A DNA stretch of 64,000 nt. Origin: Heterobasidion occidentale. Lineage: Eukaryota > Basidiomycota > Agaricomycetes > Russulales > Bondarzewiaceae. Position 1 is the stretch's first letter. Each line of letters begins with the position of its first letter. The stretch is taken from NCBI GenBank assembly GCA_039111635.1, contig JBCAQO010000006.1, forward strand, positions 1,116,001 to 1,180,000, given 5' to 3'. Both the position numbers and the translations under genes were made by a program. A model generated the notes under the pieces. That model saw only the letters and a list, made by a program, of their open reading frames with translations. It ran no database searches and was not told where the DNA came from. Shown piece after piece: positions 31,725 to 42,315 of the stretch.

Positions 31725-33437
31725 ATGTCTCAGCAACAATCCGCTGCAAAGCCTTCGCTCCAGGGGGTCAGAATTAAAGCTAGGAAAGGTGCTGTTAAAG
31801 CCCAGGCAAAGCACGAACCCACAGGCAAGTCTTTTGACTCGTATCACCCTCTTTCCCCATCCGCCTCTGATACTCCTTTGTAGTCTTCCGAGACCAAGTA
31901 TACAAGCACCTCGAGGCCGTACCTCAAGGAGACTTTGACGCCGTCGCAAACAAGCTCGTCTCAGCAGGATCTACCCTCGAATTTTTGAAATATGCCGATG
32001 CTCTCTTCGATATCCTCATCGTCGGCGGTTTGCTGCAGCCAGGTGGAAACTACCTCGATGAGGATCGCGCTACATCTCCTTTCTCTATCTTCCAGGCGAA
32101 AGAGCCGCCTCAACTCGACGACATAAAGAACTACGTGGAGGTTTTCAACAAGCTCATCAGAAGGTGCGTCCCCTCGCACGATGTCGCATGACCACACAAC
32201 GCTCATGTATGCGCACGGACGCATAGGTACAAGTACCTCCAGAAGCCCCTTGAGACCACCTCTCTACCTACCCTTCTCCAGTATGTGAATCGCTGGGACC
32301 CCGTTCAGAAGGAAAAGTTCGCTATGGCTACAGGCCTTCTCATGGCCCAAGGCCTTGCTGGCGCCGCCTGCCTTTTGAGCTTGACGAAAGACCAGCTTGT
32401 CAAGAATGGTGTGTTTTCTTGCCAACCACCTGCATATATGCATTTCTCAAACTTCTGCATGCGCGTAGACATTGCGGTCAACATCCTGACGCTCATCTTC
32501 CGCGCATACCTCGCGGAACAGTCGATGGAGTCGCTCGCTGGAATACTCAAGCGCGGCGGCATCAAGGACCTCTCCGCCTTTTTCCCTCCTAATCGCCGAG
32601 ATGACAAGGTCCTTGACGAGCATTTCCGCAAAGAGGGACTCCCACAGGTCGCGGATTGGTGGACTAAGAAGCAGAACGCCCTGATCAAAGAAGACATCAC
32701 CAATGTCGTGCGCGAGAGCCTCGAGCACGAGGAGGCCCCTTCCAACGTTAGTTTGTGAATCCTTCATGGAATATCGGGTCATCGCTCACGGTTGCGTTGC
32801 CGCCGCTAGATCGTCTCGGCCATCAAGAATGTCATCGAGGAGAGGCCCTTGCCTGAGGCTGAGCTCATAGCTTGCCTCTGGCAAGGTCTGATGGCTGGCG
32901 TTGACTGGAGCGCTCGTGCCGATCAGATCGAAGGCCTCGCTCTTCGCGAAGTGACCGTGCGTCCTACCCTTTCTTCGCCGTATTATCGACTGTACTGATT
33001 GACTACACTTTGCTCAGAAATATGCACCTATTCTTGACCCTTTCTGCAACAACGCTAAGACCGAAGTCGCATTGATTAATACCGTTCAAGTGTACTGTTA
33101 CGAAGACACACGCATCATGAAAGCATTTCCACAAATTCTGAAGGTCCGTGCTAAAGATCATCAATACGCGAATCGTCGTAAAATGCTGACAATGGCTTGA
33201 TTCATTTTCGTAGGTTCTGTATAACAAAGATTGTATCTCTGATCAAGCTATCATATACTGGCATCAGAAGGGCTCCAAGCCTCAGGGTCGCCAGCATTTC
33301 CTCAAGAGCACTGAGACACTCGTCAAGGTCGGTTCCTTCCCATTCGTCTCTATTGCCGTACGTGTGGCTGATTTTCGTGATCCCTGTCGCAGTTCTTGCA
33401 AGAACAAGAAGACGACAGCGATGAGGATGAGGAATAG
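31725..33437 (+). CDS. eIF5-mimic protein (BZW/5MP homologue), second copy
   Basis: Same eight-exon gene as 1366-3079, from MSQQQSAAKPSLQG to the acidic tail QEDDSDEDEE. All coding exons are identical in reading frame. The only difference within the span is one G fewer in intron 7 (TATTGCCGT against TATTGGCCGT), outside the coding sequence. The GC-AG first intron is kept at 31825-31883. If the duplication is an assembly artefact, this and the first copy are the same gene. Confidence 0.92.
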
Positions 33438-34620
33438 ACATTGTTTTACTTCATGCTTGTTACTTCCAGGGCGTTCAGGTGTATTCTTTACGGTCACAGG
33501 ATTGAGTTTAAGGGGACACCGGTAACGGTTGGAGTCGATAGCAGTGTATTTGAAGAGCTTTGAAGTACTGAAACTTAGGATGCGATATGTATTTCGATCG
33601 CAGGCGAATGTGCCTCGATACACGAAGTCCACTGTCGTGTGCAACTGACAATAGATTGACTAGAGAACCAGGCTTCAGCGCTTCAGCTTGAGCACGGACT
33701 GGGGCTCCCTTTTGAGGCTTCTCAATTCCTTATGATATTCGGTTCTGGCCTCGCGCCTATTGTCCTTCTAGACAATCTGCATCTACTTACTTTCGTATAT
33801 AAGTCGAGCATAGCTTGAGGCCGGTGACGACGTACGAGTTTTGTAAGGTCTGCGATTCGGAGTGCGTTAAATATTTTCTCCAACAGCTCTTCTTGACTTC
33901 GCGAGCGTACGCTAAGCGTGAGATATAAGATACTCCAATCCGAGAAAGGAAGACTTCGAAGATGTTCAACTCCTGTCGCCCTGTGAACCCTTATAGTAAC
34001 ACGAAATTAATATTGACAAAGTGAGCCAGGATCTTCACGTCCACGTCGAATGGCTGGCTGGATGAAGGGCGCGACGCGAAATGACGATTGCCAACGGAGG
34101 AATTGGGTATGCAGACTGGTCCGATCTGGATCGTGAACTTTCTCGTCGTGTCTGGTGGAACGATGCTCATGGAGTGATGACATGGCCTAACTAATTTAAC
34201 ATGCTCACCTCAATCGCATTCTGAGGCATTTTGAGGCAGACGGAGACCTGGTCTTGTTCTGGCGTACCGCGAGCACGGCGAGGGTAGCCTTCGCTGCTGG
34301 AATCAGCTTGAACCTACATAGACCGGCACGCCAAGAGGTTTGAAAGTCCCATGAATTAAATACAACATACGATTACCCGTATGGCGGCACTCTCGGTAGT
34401 AGTACAAAGAAAACACGTCGAACAACAAGATGCGAGGGTAAGCCACTTGCTAAGCAATAAAACCAACAGTGAATAAAGGGCGGGGGTAGCTATAAGGGCG
34501 AAGAATAAACAAAAGGCAAGAAACGTTGAAGTCAGTGCAATGTCTCAGACCACAACGAAACGTGCCTTTGCGAAACCAAAATTCGCTGTAAACAGAACCC
34601 GTATCCAAAAACGGAACGAT
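33438..34620. other. Intergenic, no confident gene (second copy)
   Basis: Same content as 3080-4263; only short frames. Two single-base homopolymer differences from the first copy lie in it (G2 for G3 near 34158, G5 for G4 near 34483). Confidence 0.5.
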
Positions 34621-37600
34621 CTACCAAGCCTCGGGCATGGGCGCAAAGTCGCCAGGCCACCCGCTGGTGCGATTCAAATTCATGAAGATACCATCTGAGC
34701 CGTTCACAGGCAATCCAAGATCCGTCAGACTCTGCAACCACATATCACACGCACATACACACAAAGAGAAAGGGAGAAGAGCGAGGAAGAGAGCAAGGGG
34801 AGAGAAATTTCAGCACGCACCACACGAAAGCACAGAAACCGGACGGAAACGCACCTGCTCCTGAAGCCAGAGCGGTATATCGGAGGGGCTGAAGTTCGCG
34901 GGGTTGCCATGTCCTTGATTGGACCAGGGAATCCGAGCTCTTCGAGTGTGAAGGGCGGCTGGACGCCGGTTGGATCGACGAAGGACGGCGGCGGGAGTAC
35001 CATCGATTCTGTCTGGTGGGGACCAGGGCCCATGCCCGGGATAGGTGTTGTGGTGCCCGTGGTGAGCCCAACTTTGCGCCGCAGGTTAGCGAGCATGATG
35101 CGCAGCGTGAGGGCATACCTGGCGATATCATAGAGGAGAAAACAGTTGAGTGCCATGTGTCAAGGCTTACAATATGGGGTGATTAATTACCGCTCAGCTG
35201 CGACTTCGGAAAGCAGTTGCGCGAGCTGCTCAACTTGCGCGGTGATTGCACCAAGGTCGAGTTCCGACGGGAACAGGTTTGCCATCTTGAGAAGAAATAG
35301 CCCTGAGAACGCCGCGGTGACTAGGCTGTCGTGGACTGCGTAGCGAAGGGCGGCACTGCGCACGCAAGCAGTCGGTTAGACGTGCGCTGTGCAAGGTCGA
35401 TATTACACATACCGGTATTCTGAAGAGTTTAGGAAAGTTGAGAGGCAGTTCGTGGCAGCGTCTTTTGCCTGGAACGCTAGCTCCCGCTGTTCGAAGGGCA
35501 TCTTATCCCATGACACGCCGCGCAACGCAACGCAGACGAGCCAAAGCTTGGCGTAGTGCAGCTCACCGGCGAGAATTTTTCTCAGTAAGGAATCGCCGTC
35601 CATAGTTTGTTCTACATGTCAGCGTCAAGCGTCACCCTTGGATATAGTCGACCACGATACGGGAGGATACGGACGGTGTAGCTCATCGCTTTCGTGCCAC
35701 CACTTATCCAGCGCTACATTGGCACGACGTATGAACGCCAGCGTATTATGGTTGACTTGTCCGTCCATGGGGGACAGGGTTTCGTATATTTGGGCTGCGA
35801 TTGAGTCCGTGAGGTCGGTGCGTCATTGACGATGTCACAGAAACTCTATCAAGCGACTCACTTTTCTGCGCGATAAGCTCGACCAGCGCGACCAGCCGGA
35901 CATCAGTGGGAGACGCCATGGGATGTCTCAAGAGGACACGGCAGTGTCTGATCGAGTTCTCATCGCGAAGAACGATAGGCCGGCCAGTTCCAAGGCTCAT
36001 CCTATGGCGCGAACGATAATTAGCTGTTATTCGGTGGAAGGATCAGATAGTGGCCAACGTACTGGTGGTCAAACCAGTATAAGCACAGCCAGATCCTGGA
36101 CGAGACCACCAAGTCCCTCTCTTCTTCTTCGGAGCGTTTCTTGCCTCCGTCATCCGCCAGTTTCTCGAGCGCACGATGCAGGCCCAAGTCGAGGGCCATG
36201 CGCATAGCATGACCGCTGGGCAACCAGCCGTTCGTGCTCCATGCGGCCAACAGCAGCATTCCTAGGATTTCAGCGGATGATTATCTGCTATAGAATAGAC
36301 GGTGCATATATGCGAGAGCAAAGTACCTTGGACAGCTTCTTTCCGGACGACGGGGCCGAAGAGCGAGGAGCGGGCTATGCCCTGTGCTTCTTCCAAGGCT
36401 GTGTAGAACGTTGGCCCTGGAGGATTGTTACCACTCCTGATCTTCCCTGCAACCGCGAGGATCGCGTCGAACGTCCATGGTGTACGTTCCATGAGCCCTT
36501 CATATGTGTCATATGAAGGATCGAAGAGGGGGATGAAGAGGTGACATCCAGAGAAAAGCTGCGGTTATGTGATGAGTAGCAGGTGCATGAATCGGGTACA
36601 GAACGCTTACATATGGAACAATTCCCTTGCCTCGCTGTCCGATACGAGACCCTTGGTAAAACAGATCCGTCAGCACGAGGGGGCATAGTATTTATGTTGA
36701 CTGACCTTCTCAACAACGTGTGGGAATGCGTTGCGAGGAATGGGTTCAGCCCTCTTGCGCTTTTTGACTCTATAAGACCATGATGAGTTGGCTGTTACTT
36801 TCGATATGTTGATGACTACCTCGGCGGAGAGAAGGAAGGTACGGCGGCGGCCTCTGCAGCAGCATTGGCGAGGCCTTGAAGGGCCTCGATTGGGGCATTC
36901 ATGGTTGATCGAGGTAGAGTGTCTTCAGATTCGTCGTCTGATGATGGAGCCGTGCTCGGGACAATGCCGTAAGTTGCATACTTGTGAGGCTAGCAACGTG
37001 GATGTGAGGTGGCCAAGACTAATGGGACCATGATTCAAAGACGAACCGGAGGCGCGAACCCAGGAAGGGGGGGAAACGTTCGCTGATTGCTCACGCGCTG
37101 ATCCGAAGACGGCATCGATTCGTAGGGATCGAGGCCAGTGCGGGTGCCAGAAATGTTGGTGACGTATCCTGGGCCATCACGGAGGCCAACGGGGTACTGG
37201 GGTGGTTGCATGACCCCCATGTTGGCCTGCGACTGACTCTGGATGGCGGCTAAAATGCGGTCGAGAGAAGATTGCATGCCTATCATTTGGCTTTGCATGA
37301 CCTAGGCGAGCGTCTTCTGAGATAGGAACGCCGGTGGAGGAAGAAAGAAGGACTGACGACGTATTGACCTTCGAGGCGAGATAGCCGCCTGCAGCCGCCA
37401 GCGAGGAGTGAGCGCCGGATGGGGAGCGATGATGCAGGAGGCGACTCACTCAACGCTAGCGTTTGACATCGCCTGCGCATTTTTTTTCTCAGGTTTCTCA
37501 AAGACGCATTGTGTTCCGCTCAGTTGGCAGCGACGACAAGGAGCCTGGAGCGCAGTGAGGGTGTGAGGCCGGGCCGGGCGGTTTGGGCGGGGCTGCGCGG

Positions 37601-37836
37601 GACGGGATTGGAAGACTGACCTCGCCTTCACACCTGTTCTTTCCCTTGCGACAGGCAGTACAGGCCCGGGCCCCTCTCTTAGGTATGTGCATCGTGGTGG
37701 GCGTAAAGCCCGCCGAGGTGTCCTGGGGCGATTGGGCCATAGCGCCGTTTGCGGTGGAGATGGAGAGGCTAGTTCTTCGGCGCTTGGCGGGCACTTCTGA
37801 GCTGTTGGACACCGATGTGGCTGGCGACAAGGACAT
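34621..37836 (-). CDS. Zn2Cys6 fungal transcription factor, complete
   Basis: Nuclear DNA-binding regulator. ATG at 37836 starts MSLSPATSVSNSS. The zinc cluster ARACTACRKGKNRCEGE + APCRRCQLSGTQC has spacing Cx2Cx6Cx5Cx2Cx6C and is split by an intron (37545-37620). A dimerisation coiled coil follows (VERLSRLEGQVMQSQM), built across a 20-base micro-exon (37369-37388). Then come TFPPLPGFAPP, YATYGIVPSTAPSSDDES, NAPIEALQGLANAAAEAAA, VKKRKRAEPIPRNAF and the fungal_trans domain (WSTNGWLPSGHAMRMALDLG, RIWLCLYWFDHQ). It ends WPGDFAPMPEAW. Exons 1-6: 37621-37836, 37450-37544, 37369-37388, 37047-37301, 36820-36989 and 36716-36769. Two one-base deletions (G3 at 34927-34929, A4 at 36554-36557) break frame relative to the first copy and are probably consensus errors. 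The target genes are unknown. Confidence 0.88.
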
Positions 37837-38649
37837 GGAGGAGCACGGCGGGGCCGTTGAGGGCGAAGAGGGGGGGACTAGCCAGTGGGAACTTTGAGAG
37901 CGGGGGACACGCTCGACGGCGTTTGGTTATTTGTCACTGCCGTATGCTCCAAGAATCACTTGACCCCGCAAAAGCCATCATTCCCTGCGAACATCGTCCA
38001 CCGCGAACCCTCGTCCGCTTCTCTCTTACGTCCCTCGTCCCGTCTTGCTCGACACCTCCTCGCCATCAGATTCCCTCTCCTTGGCCTTTGGATCCATCTG
38101 TACCCGCCATGCACCATAATTGTGCGCATACACCCCGTTGCTCACGCACCGGCTAACTCATCGTGATTCCGTGCACAAGTCACTCCCTCGCGGCTCGCCT
38201 CTTCCTCTATGAACGCTTCTTTTCCCTCACTCACTGACACCCCCGCCCGAAACTTTACAGGCCATTTTCAGCCGGAACCGAAAGAAATCGGATGAACGGG
38301 TCGGCTTTCCTTGTTCGCCACGCGAAGAACCTTATATCGGTAACACCCCACCTTCGCTCTCCGTAAGGAACTCGCTGTTCTTTCGAACTGTCGGTCATTC
38401 TGTAATTTGTTATATTTGAACCCACCCCTGGCCCATTGAATCCGAAAACGCCAGGGTCACGCGGGAGAAAACAAAATTGCCATGTCTCTTTCTCTCCAGT
38501 TGGCTCCCCTCGACCCCACCGCACTGGCACCGACTTCGCCTCGACTCATCATATGAATTCTGCATATAGATTCCTGAGTTCTCCGTGCTATTTTCTCTGA
38601 GTACGGCTCGACGAACCATCGGCCGCCAACCTCGTTAGCGCGTTGACTC
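37837..38649. other. Intergenic, promoter region of the transcription factor gene
   Basis: No coding frame with family features. Pyrimidine-rich tracts (about 37990-38250) could belong to promoters on either side. Confidence 0.5.
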
Positions 38650-39129
38650 ATGAGTATCACTCTCGGTGTCTCTAAGACATCTCAGGTCTCAGGATCGACC
38701 ATCGCTGCCGGCCTCCGGGATCAAGACATTCGCGAGACCGCCGAGGCAGGCTTCATTCCGACTCAATATAACGACATCATCGTCTCGTTGGAAACGCCCC
38801 AATGCTTTCATTGTGCCCACCAGTCCATCAGCCGACTTACGGAAATGTCAATGAACTTCCTGCCCCAGTATGTAGTTTTCTCACCGACAGTGCCAATTCT
38901 CAGTGATAATCAATTGTTATACCGATCCTTGATCTCACAGCCGTTTGAAGAACGCCAAATTCTTTGCATGAGCTTCAGCATGGTCCAATGGCCCTTTAAG
39001 CCCGTGGATCTTTACTGTACCATTGTTCTGATGATCGTAGATGAACGGCTTGGATGTTACTTGTTTCCCTCATCAGATAATCATGAACGCGTCCGTGGCG
39101 CATACCGTAGCTCAAGTCGCGTCCCGTAG
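38650..39129 (+). CDS. Unknown open frame, 159 codons
   Basis: A single frame from ATG at 38650 reads MSITLGVSKTSQVSGS and then QCFHCAHQSISRLTEMSMNF. It has a Cys-x2-Cys-like FHCAH but no recognised domain. It may be a real intron-containing gene that I have not resolved, or chance. It ends about 95 bp before the MYND gene. Confidence 0.3.
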   Translation: MSITLGVSKTSQVSGSTIAAGLRDQDIRETAEAGFIPTQYNDIIVSLETPQCFHCAHQSISRLTEMSMNFLPQYVVFSPTVPILSDNQLLYRSLISQPFEERQILCMSFSMVQWPFKPVDLYCTIVLMIVDERLGCYLFPSSDNHERVRGAYRSSSRVP

Positions 39130-39223
39130 CGGTCACGCGTCCACTGGAGGGCGCGGCTGCCACCCCACATCTTTGACCCCCTTTACCCTTTCAACTATAT
39201 CTGCTGTTCAGACGTCAGGAATC

Positions 39224-40273
39224 ATGACAAGCAGAGATTCGGAAGAGAAACAGCCTAATTGGAAGGGCCAATCTCGCACGCTCAGGATTTGCCACTGGTG
39301 CACGAAGAAGCAGGAGCCAGGGGTAAAGCCTTTTCAGGCCTGCTCACGATGCAAAGAGGTTGGGATCGTTCTTTCCTGCCCGCTGATGGACTGACAGCAG
39401 TGTGCGGTGTCACTTACAGGTGATATACTGCGTCAGTAGACATGCTTTCAATGTGGACCGTCATTCTGAACGTAGATATCGGTCTCTTTAGAGCAAGCAG
39501 TGTCAAGTCGCTAGTTGGCCTTTCCACAAGGTAAGCAGCGCACACGGCAGCTTTTTCTCCACCAACCTCTTCATACTGCAACGCTCTATCTAGACACCGT
39601 GCAAAGCCTCGACGGAATTCAAGCAATCCGTGGCCGGGCGCCCAGAGCTCGCGCAGAGCATCGGCATTTTCAAAAAATGGTGCGGCACAACCGCGTCTTT
39701 CGCGTCTCCTGACCACTTCTGCACCATATCCGCTCACATGCCCCCGTTTTGACCGCGCCCAGGCATGCCTCCCACGTCGACCTTCTGCGCCATGCGGCCG
39801 TCTGCGCGCTCGACCTCGGCAACACGCCCGCGAATGCGGACACGAAGCTGCTTCTCATCCAGTTCGAGCTCAAGCCCAACCACGCGGAACTGCCCTATCA
39901 GGACAAATACTTTCCCGTTGGCGGGTTCGACCTCACCATGGACGAGGCCCGCTCGATGCTCGGCGGGATGCCGAACGGGATTCAGCTGCTCGAGCAGAGC
40001 AAGGAGAATCACGAGTTCATGAAGAAGAAGGGTGGGCTCGGAATTGCGACGTTGTTGTTGATGGCGAATAAGATGGTTGATCTCACCAGAGTCGTGCTGC
40101 CTTCGCAAGAGACTGCACGAACCATGCAGAGAGTCGACGATTGGGGGCAGAATTGGGCGAGTAATCATATGCTTAGAAGGTCAACGAGACGATGTATTGA
40201 CCTTTTTTTCGCATTGTCAGGTCAATATGCTTGCTCAGAGGCTGGAAATGTCTACCAATACCAAGTAATCTAA
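39224..40273 (+). CDS. MYND-type zinc-finger protein
   Basis: ATG at 39224 (MTSRDSEEKQPNWKG). The MYND finger is spread over four exons: RICHWCTKKQEPG...FQACSRCKE / VIYC / SKQCQVASWPFHK / TPCKA, giving the expected C-x2-C, C-x2-C, YCSKQCQ and H-x3-C pattern for two zincs and protein binding. Exons: 39224-39358, 39420-39431 (12 bases), 39492-39530, 39594-39694 and 39763 on. The rest reads VDLLRHAAVCALDLGN, YQDKYFPVGGFDLTMDEARS and DDWGQNWASNHM, typical of basidiomycete MYND proteins of unknown role. The 3' end is uncertain: a further intron near 40178-40220 followed by VNMLAQRLEM is possible, so the stop at 40273 may be wrong. Confidence 0.8.
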
Positions 40274-40514
40274 CGAATCGCCTTTGAACCCTTCGCCCAT
40301 GTCCAAGCCGTTGGGCTACAATGTACATGTATGCTACTGACTGATGCTAACGGACGATAGCATGGGCTCTCACGCGTCTTTCAAGTTGCCGGCCGCCACA
40401 ATCGATCAACTAGCTTTTACGCAGGGTCCACCGATTTTGGAAGTCTACAGTATGGCTACATACAAAAGCACTCTTGTGAGTCTCAGCCCGGCTTTGAGGC
40501 ATCCTCGAGAAAGT

Positions 40515-41654
40515 CAACAGATATCCTCATAGTCGTCACCGACCCCAAGGTACTTACGGACTTCCTCCGCCTCAACGCCGTTTTGTCTCGTGAAGTGCGC
40601 AAGCAAGATGCTGTAATTGTCTGCGCAGCAAGAACAACAAACGAGATGGGCCTCCTCCGTCGGTACTCGCATCGAGTTCGATAGAACGCTCACCTGTCCA
40701 GCGCACGGCAGCCTCCTTCGCCAACGTAACCGCCCTCTTCTTCTCTTCGACTTTGGTCGGGTCGCACGCGCCGTATGCTTGCAGCTCCTTCTCCAGCTCG
40801 GCAGCTTGCTGCGTCAGCGATGATAGCTTGGCCAGCGAAGACGTCCGCTCAACCTGAATCGCGCATTCTGTGCTTATTTCTCGCGCATCAAGTCGGGGTA
40901 TGCTCACGCTTTCGATTCTCGCGGCGTGCTCAGTCTCCATGTTCCCCTCCATGTCCGCAATCTGCTTCCGGTGATTCTTTTGGGCTTCCTTCGCCGTGTC
41001 GAGTCGGTTCTGCATCTATATCGCGTCTGAAAATCACAAAGGGATCGTCGAATGGATCAATGGGAAGGGGGACATACGATCGTCCCCCGCTGCGACGGGA
41101 AGCTCCAGAAGACTGCCGGTGATCGGACGGGTGCATATATGCGCATAGCTCCGTAAGTATTCCAACAAACCACCCACTGTCGAAATGCCACAGGGAGACA
41201 GACGCACAATTGGATGAGCCGACTTTGTCTGTCTGCACCAGGCCGTCGTCCACGAGGGACTGCAGCACTTCTTTCACCGACTGCGAGACTAACACCGGCT
41301 CGGATCAGCCCTGAACGCGTGCAGACTCGCGAGTCGGACGGGACGTGCCTATGCCCTTCATCTTTGGCCCGAGCTTCTCCAGCTCCTTAAGCTGCGTGAA
41401 AAGTCAGTATACTCATACGGGGCGGAACACCGTATCCAATGGGGATGGACCTGAAAGAAGTCTTTCTGGGTGAGCGGTCGGCGGCCCTCTGTCAGGATGT
41501 GCTTGAATGAGAATACAAGGAGCCGTGTCCTCACTGTCTCGTGAAAGATCTCCACAAGCTTCACCCTCTTTTCCTCAGCGGAGAGACCTCGAGGAGCCTG
41601 CAATTGAAATATTAGTTCAATGACCTTTACATGAGGGTCTCCACAACTTTCCAT
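40515..41654 (-). CDS. MND1: Meiotic nuclear division protein 1 (MND1)
   Basis: Partner of Hop2. The Hop2-Mnd1 complex promotes Dmc1/Rad51 strand exchange in meiotic recombination in the nucleus. Exons in order give PRGLSAEEKRVKLVEIFHET, KDFFQ (15-base micro-exon 41451-41465), LKELEKLGPKMKGI, VSQSVKEVLQSLVDDGLVQ with SSNFFWSFPSQ (winged-helix N-domain), MQNRLDTAKEAQKNHRKQI (coiled coil), ELQAYGACDPTKVEEKKRAV and RWTDNYSILLAHFTRQNGVE, ending YLGVGDDYEDIC with TGA at 40515-40517. The intron after KMKGI (41289-41348) needs a GC donor. The start at 41654 (MESCGDPH) depends on a 33-bp intron and is doubtful; the core is secure. Confidence 0.92.
41289..41348 (-). other. GC-AG intron in MND1
   Basis: To join GGC-ATA-G to TC-TCG-CAG (KGI to VSQS) the donor must be G|GCACGT at 41348/41347. 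The nearby GT site shifts the frame. The acceptor is TTAG at 41289-41292. Confidence 0.7.
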
Positions 41655-42315
41655 TTTTTTTGAGAAAAGATCGCGCTATTTGCGCTGGGTCGTGTGCAAA
41701 AGAATTGTGGTGGATGGAGTCTCGGGAGAAGATTCGCCATTGACACCGCGCGAGAGCGCGTCGAAGTCCTTGACGCGCCCAAACACGCGACCAGATCAAT
41801 CCAGTCTCGTGACCGAGATTGATTTCATCCACGGCACTTAAGAGCGAGCTCACCAACATCGCGACGAGGTATGAATCCATGGATTATGCAGAGGCAAATC
41901 TATGCAAAACAGCGGATTCTAGTGTATACAAGGTGCGAGGAAAGAGCGGAAGGCGCGACGACGGCGTCCGTCAAAGTTTGAGAGAGAAAGATATGCGAGA
42001 AAGGATGAGGGATGCATGTGCCGACAAGTCCGAGATGAATTCTGGAGAGAACGAGAGGGTTGAGAGGAGCGAGGAGGCAGAGAAGAAAAGGAGATGAGAA
42101 GGACTGGTAGGTGGTTGTGAACAGAGCGCGAGCGATTAGTCCTAGTGATAAAGCGAGAGGACCGACCCGTGGAGGGCAGGGTAATCAAGAACATAAAGAA
42201 GGAACGCCGGCCGAAGCTCGATCCACAACGCCAACAAAGCCCAATGAAGTACGACCATAAATAAAGAAACGACAGCAGAGGAGCGGACAGCCGTAGCAGA
42301 CCTAGCGCTCGCAGA
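41655..42315. other. Intergenic
   Basis: Purine-rich 41930-42120. A minus frame MDSYLVAMLVSSLL (from 41880) has no known homologue and no splice link to MND1. No gene is supported. Confidence 0.45.

Larger units (their letters stand above)
30360..36932. repeat. Second copy of the 6.57-kb duplication
   Basis: Matches 1-6575 with mostly homopolymer-length differences. Unlike the first copy it has natural sequence on both sides: 30359 leftwards, and 36933 on into the 5' part of the transcription factor gene. It is therefore the likely true locus. It carries three apparent frameshifts in genes that are intact in the other copy (31163-31166, 34927-34929 and 36554-36557). Confidence 0.95.
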
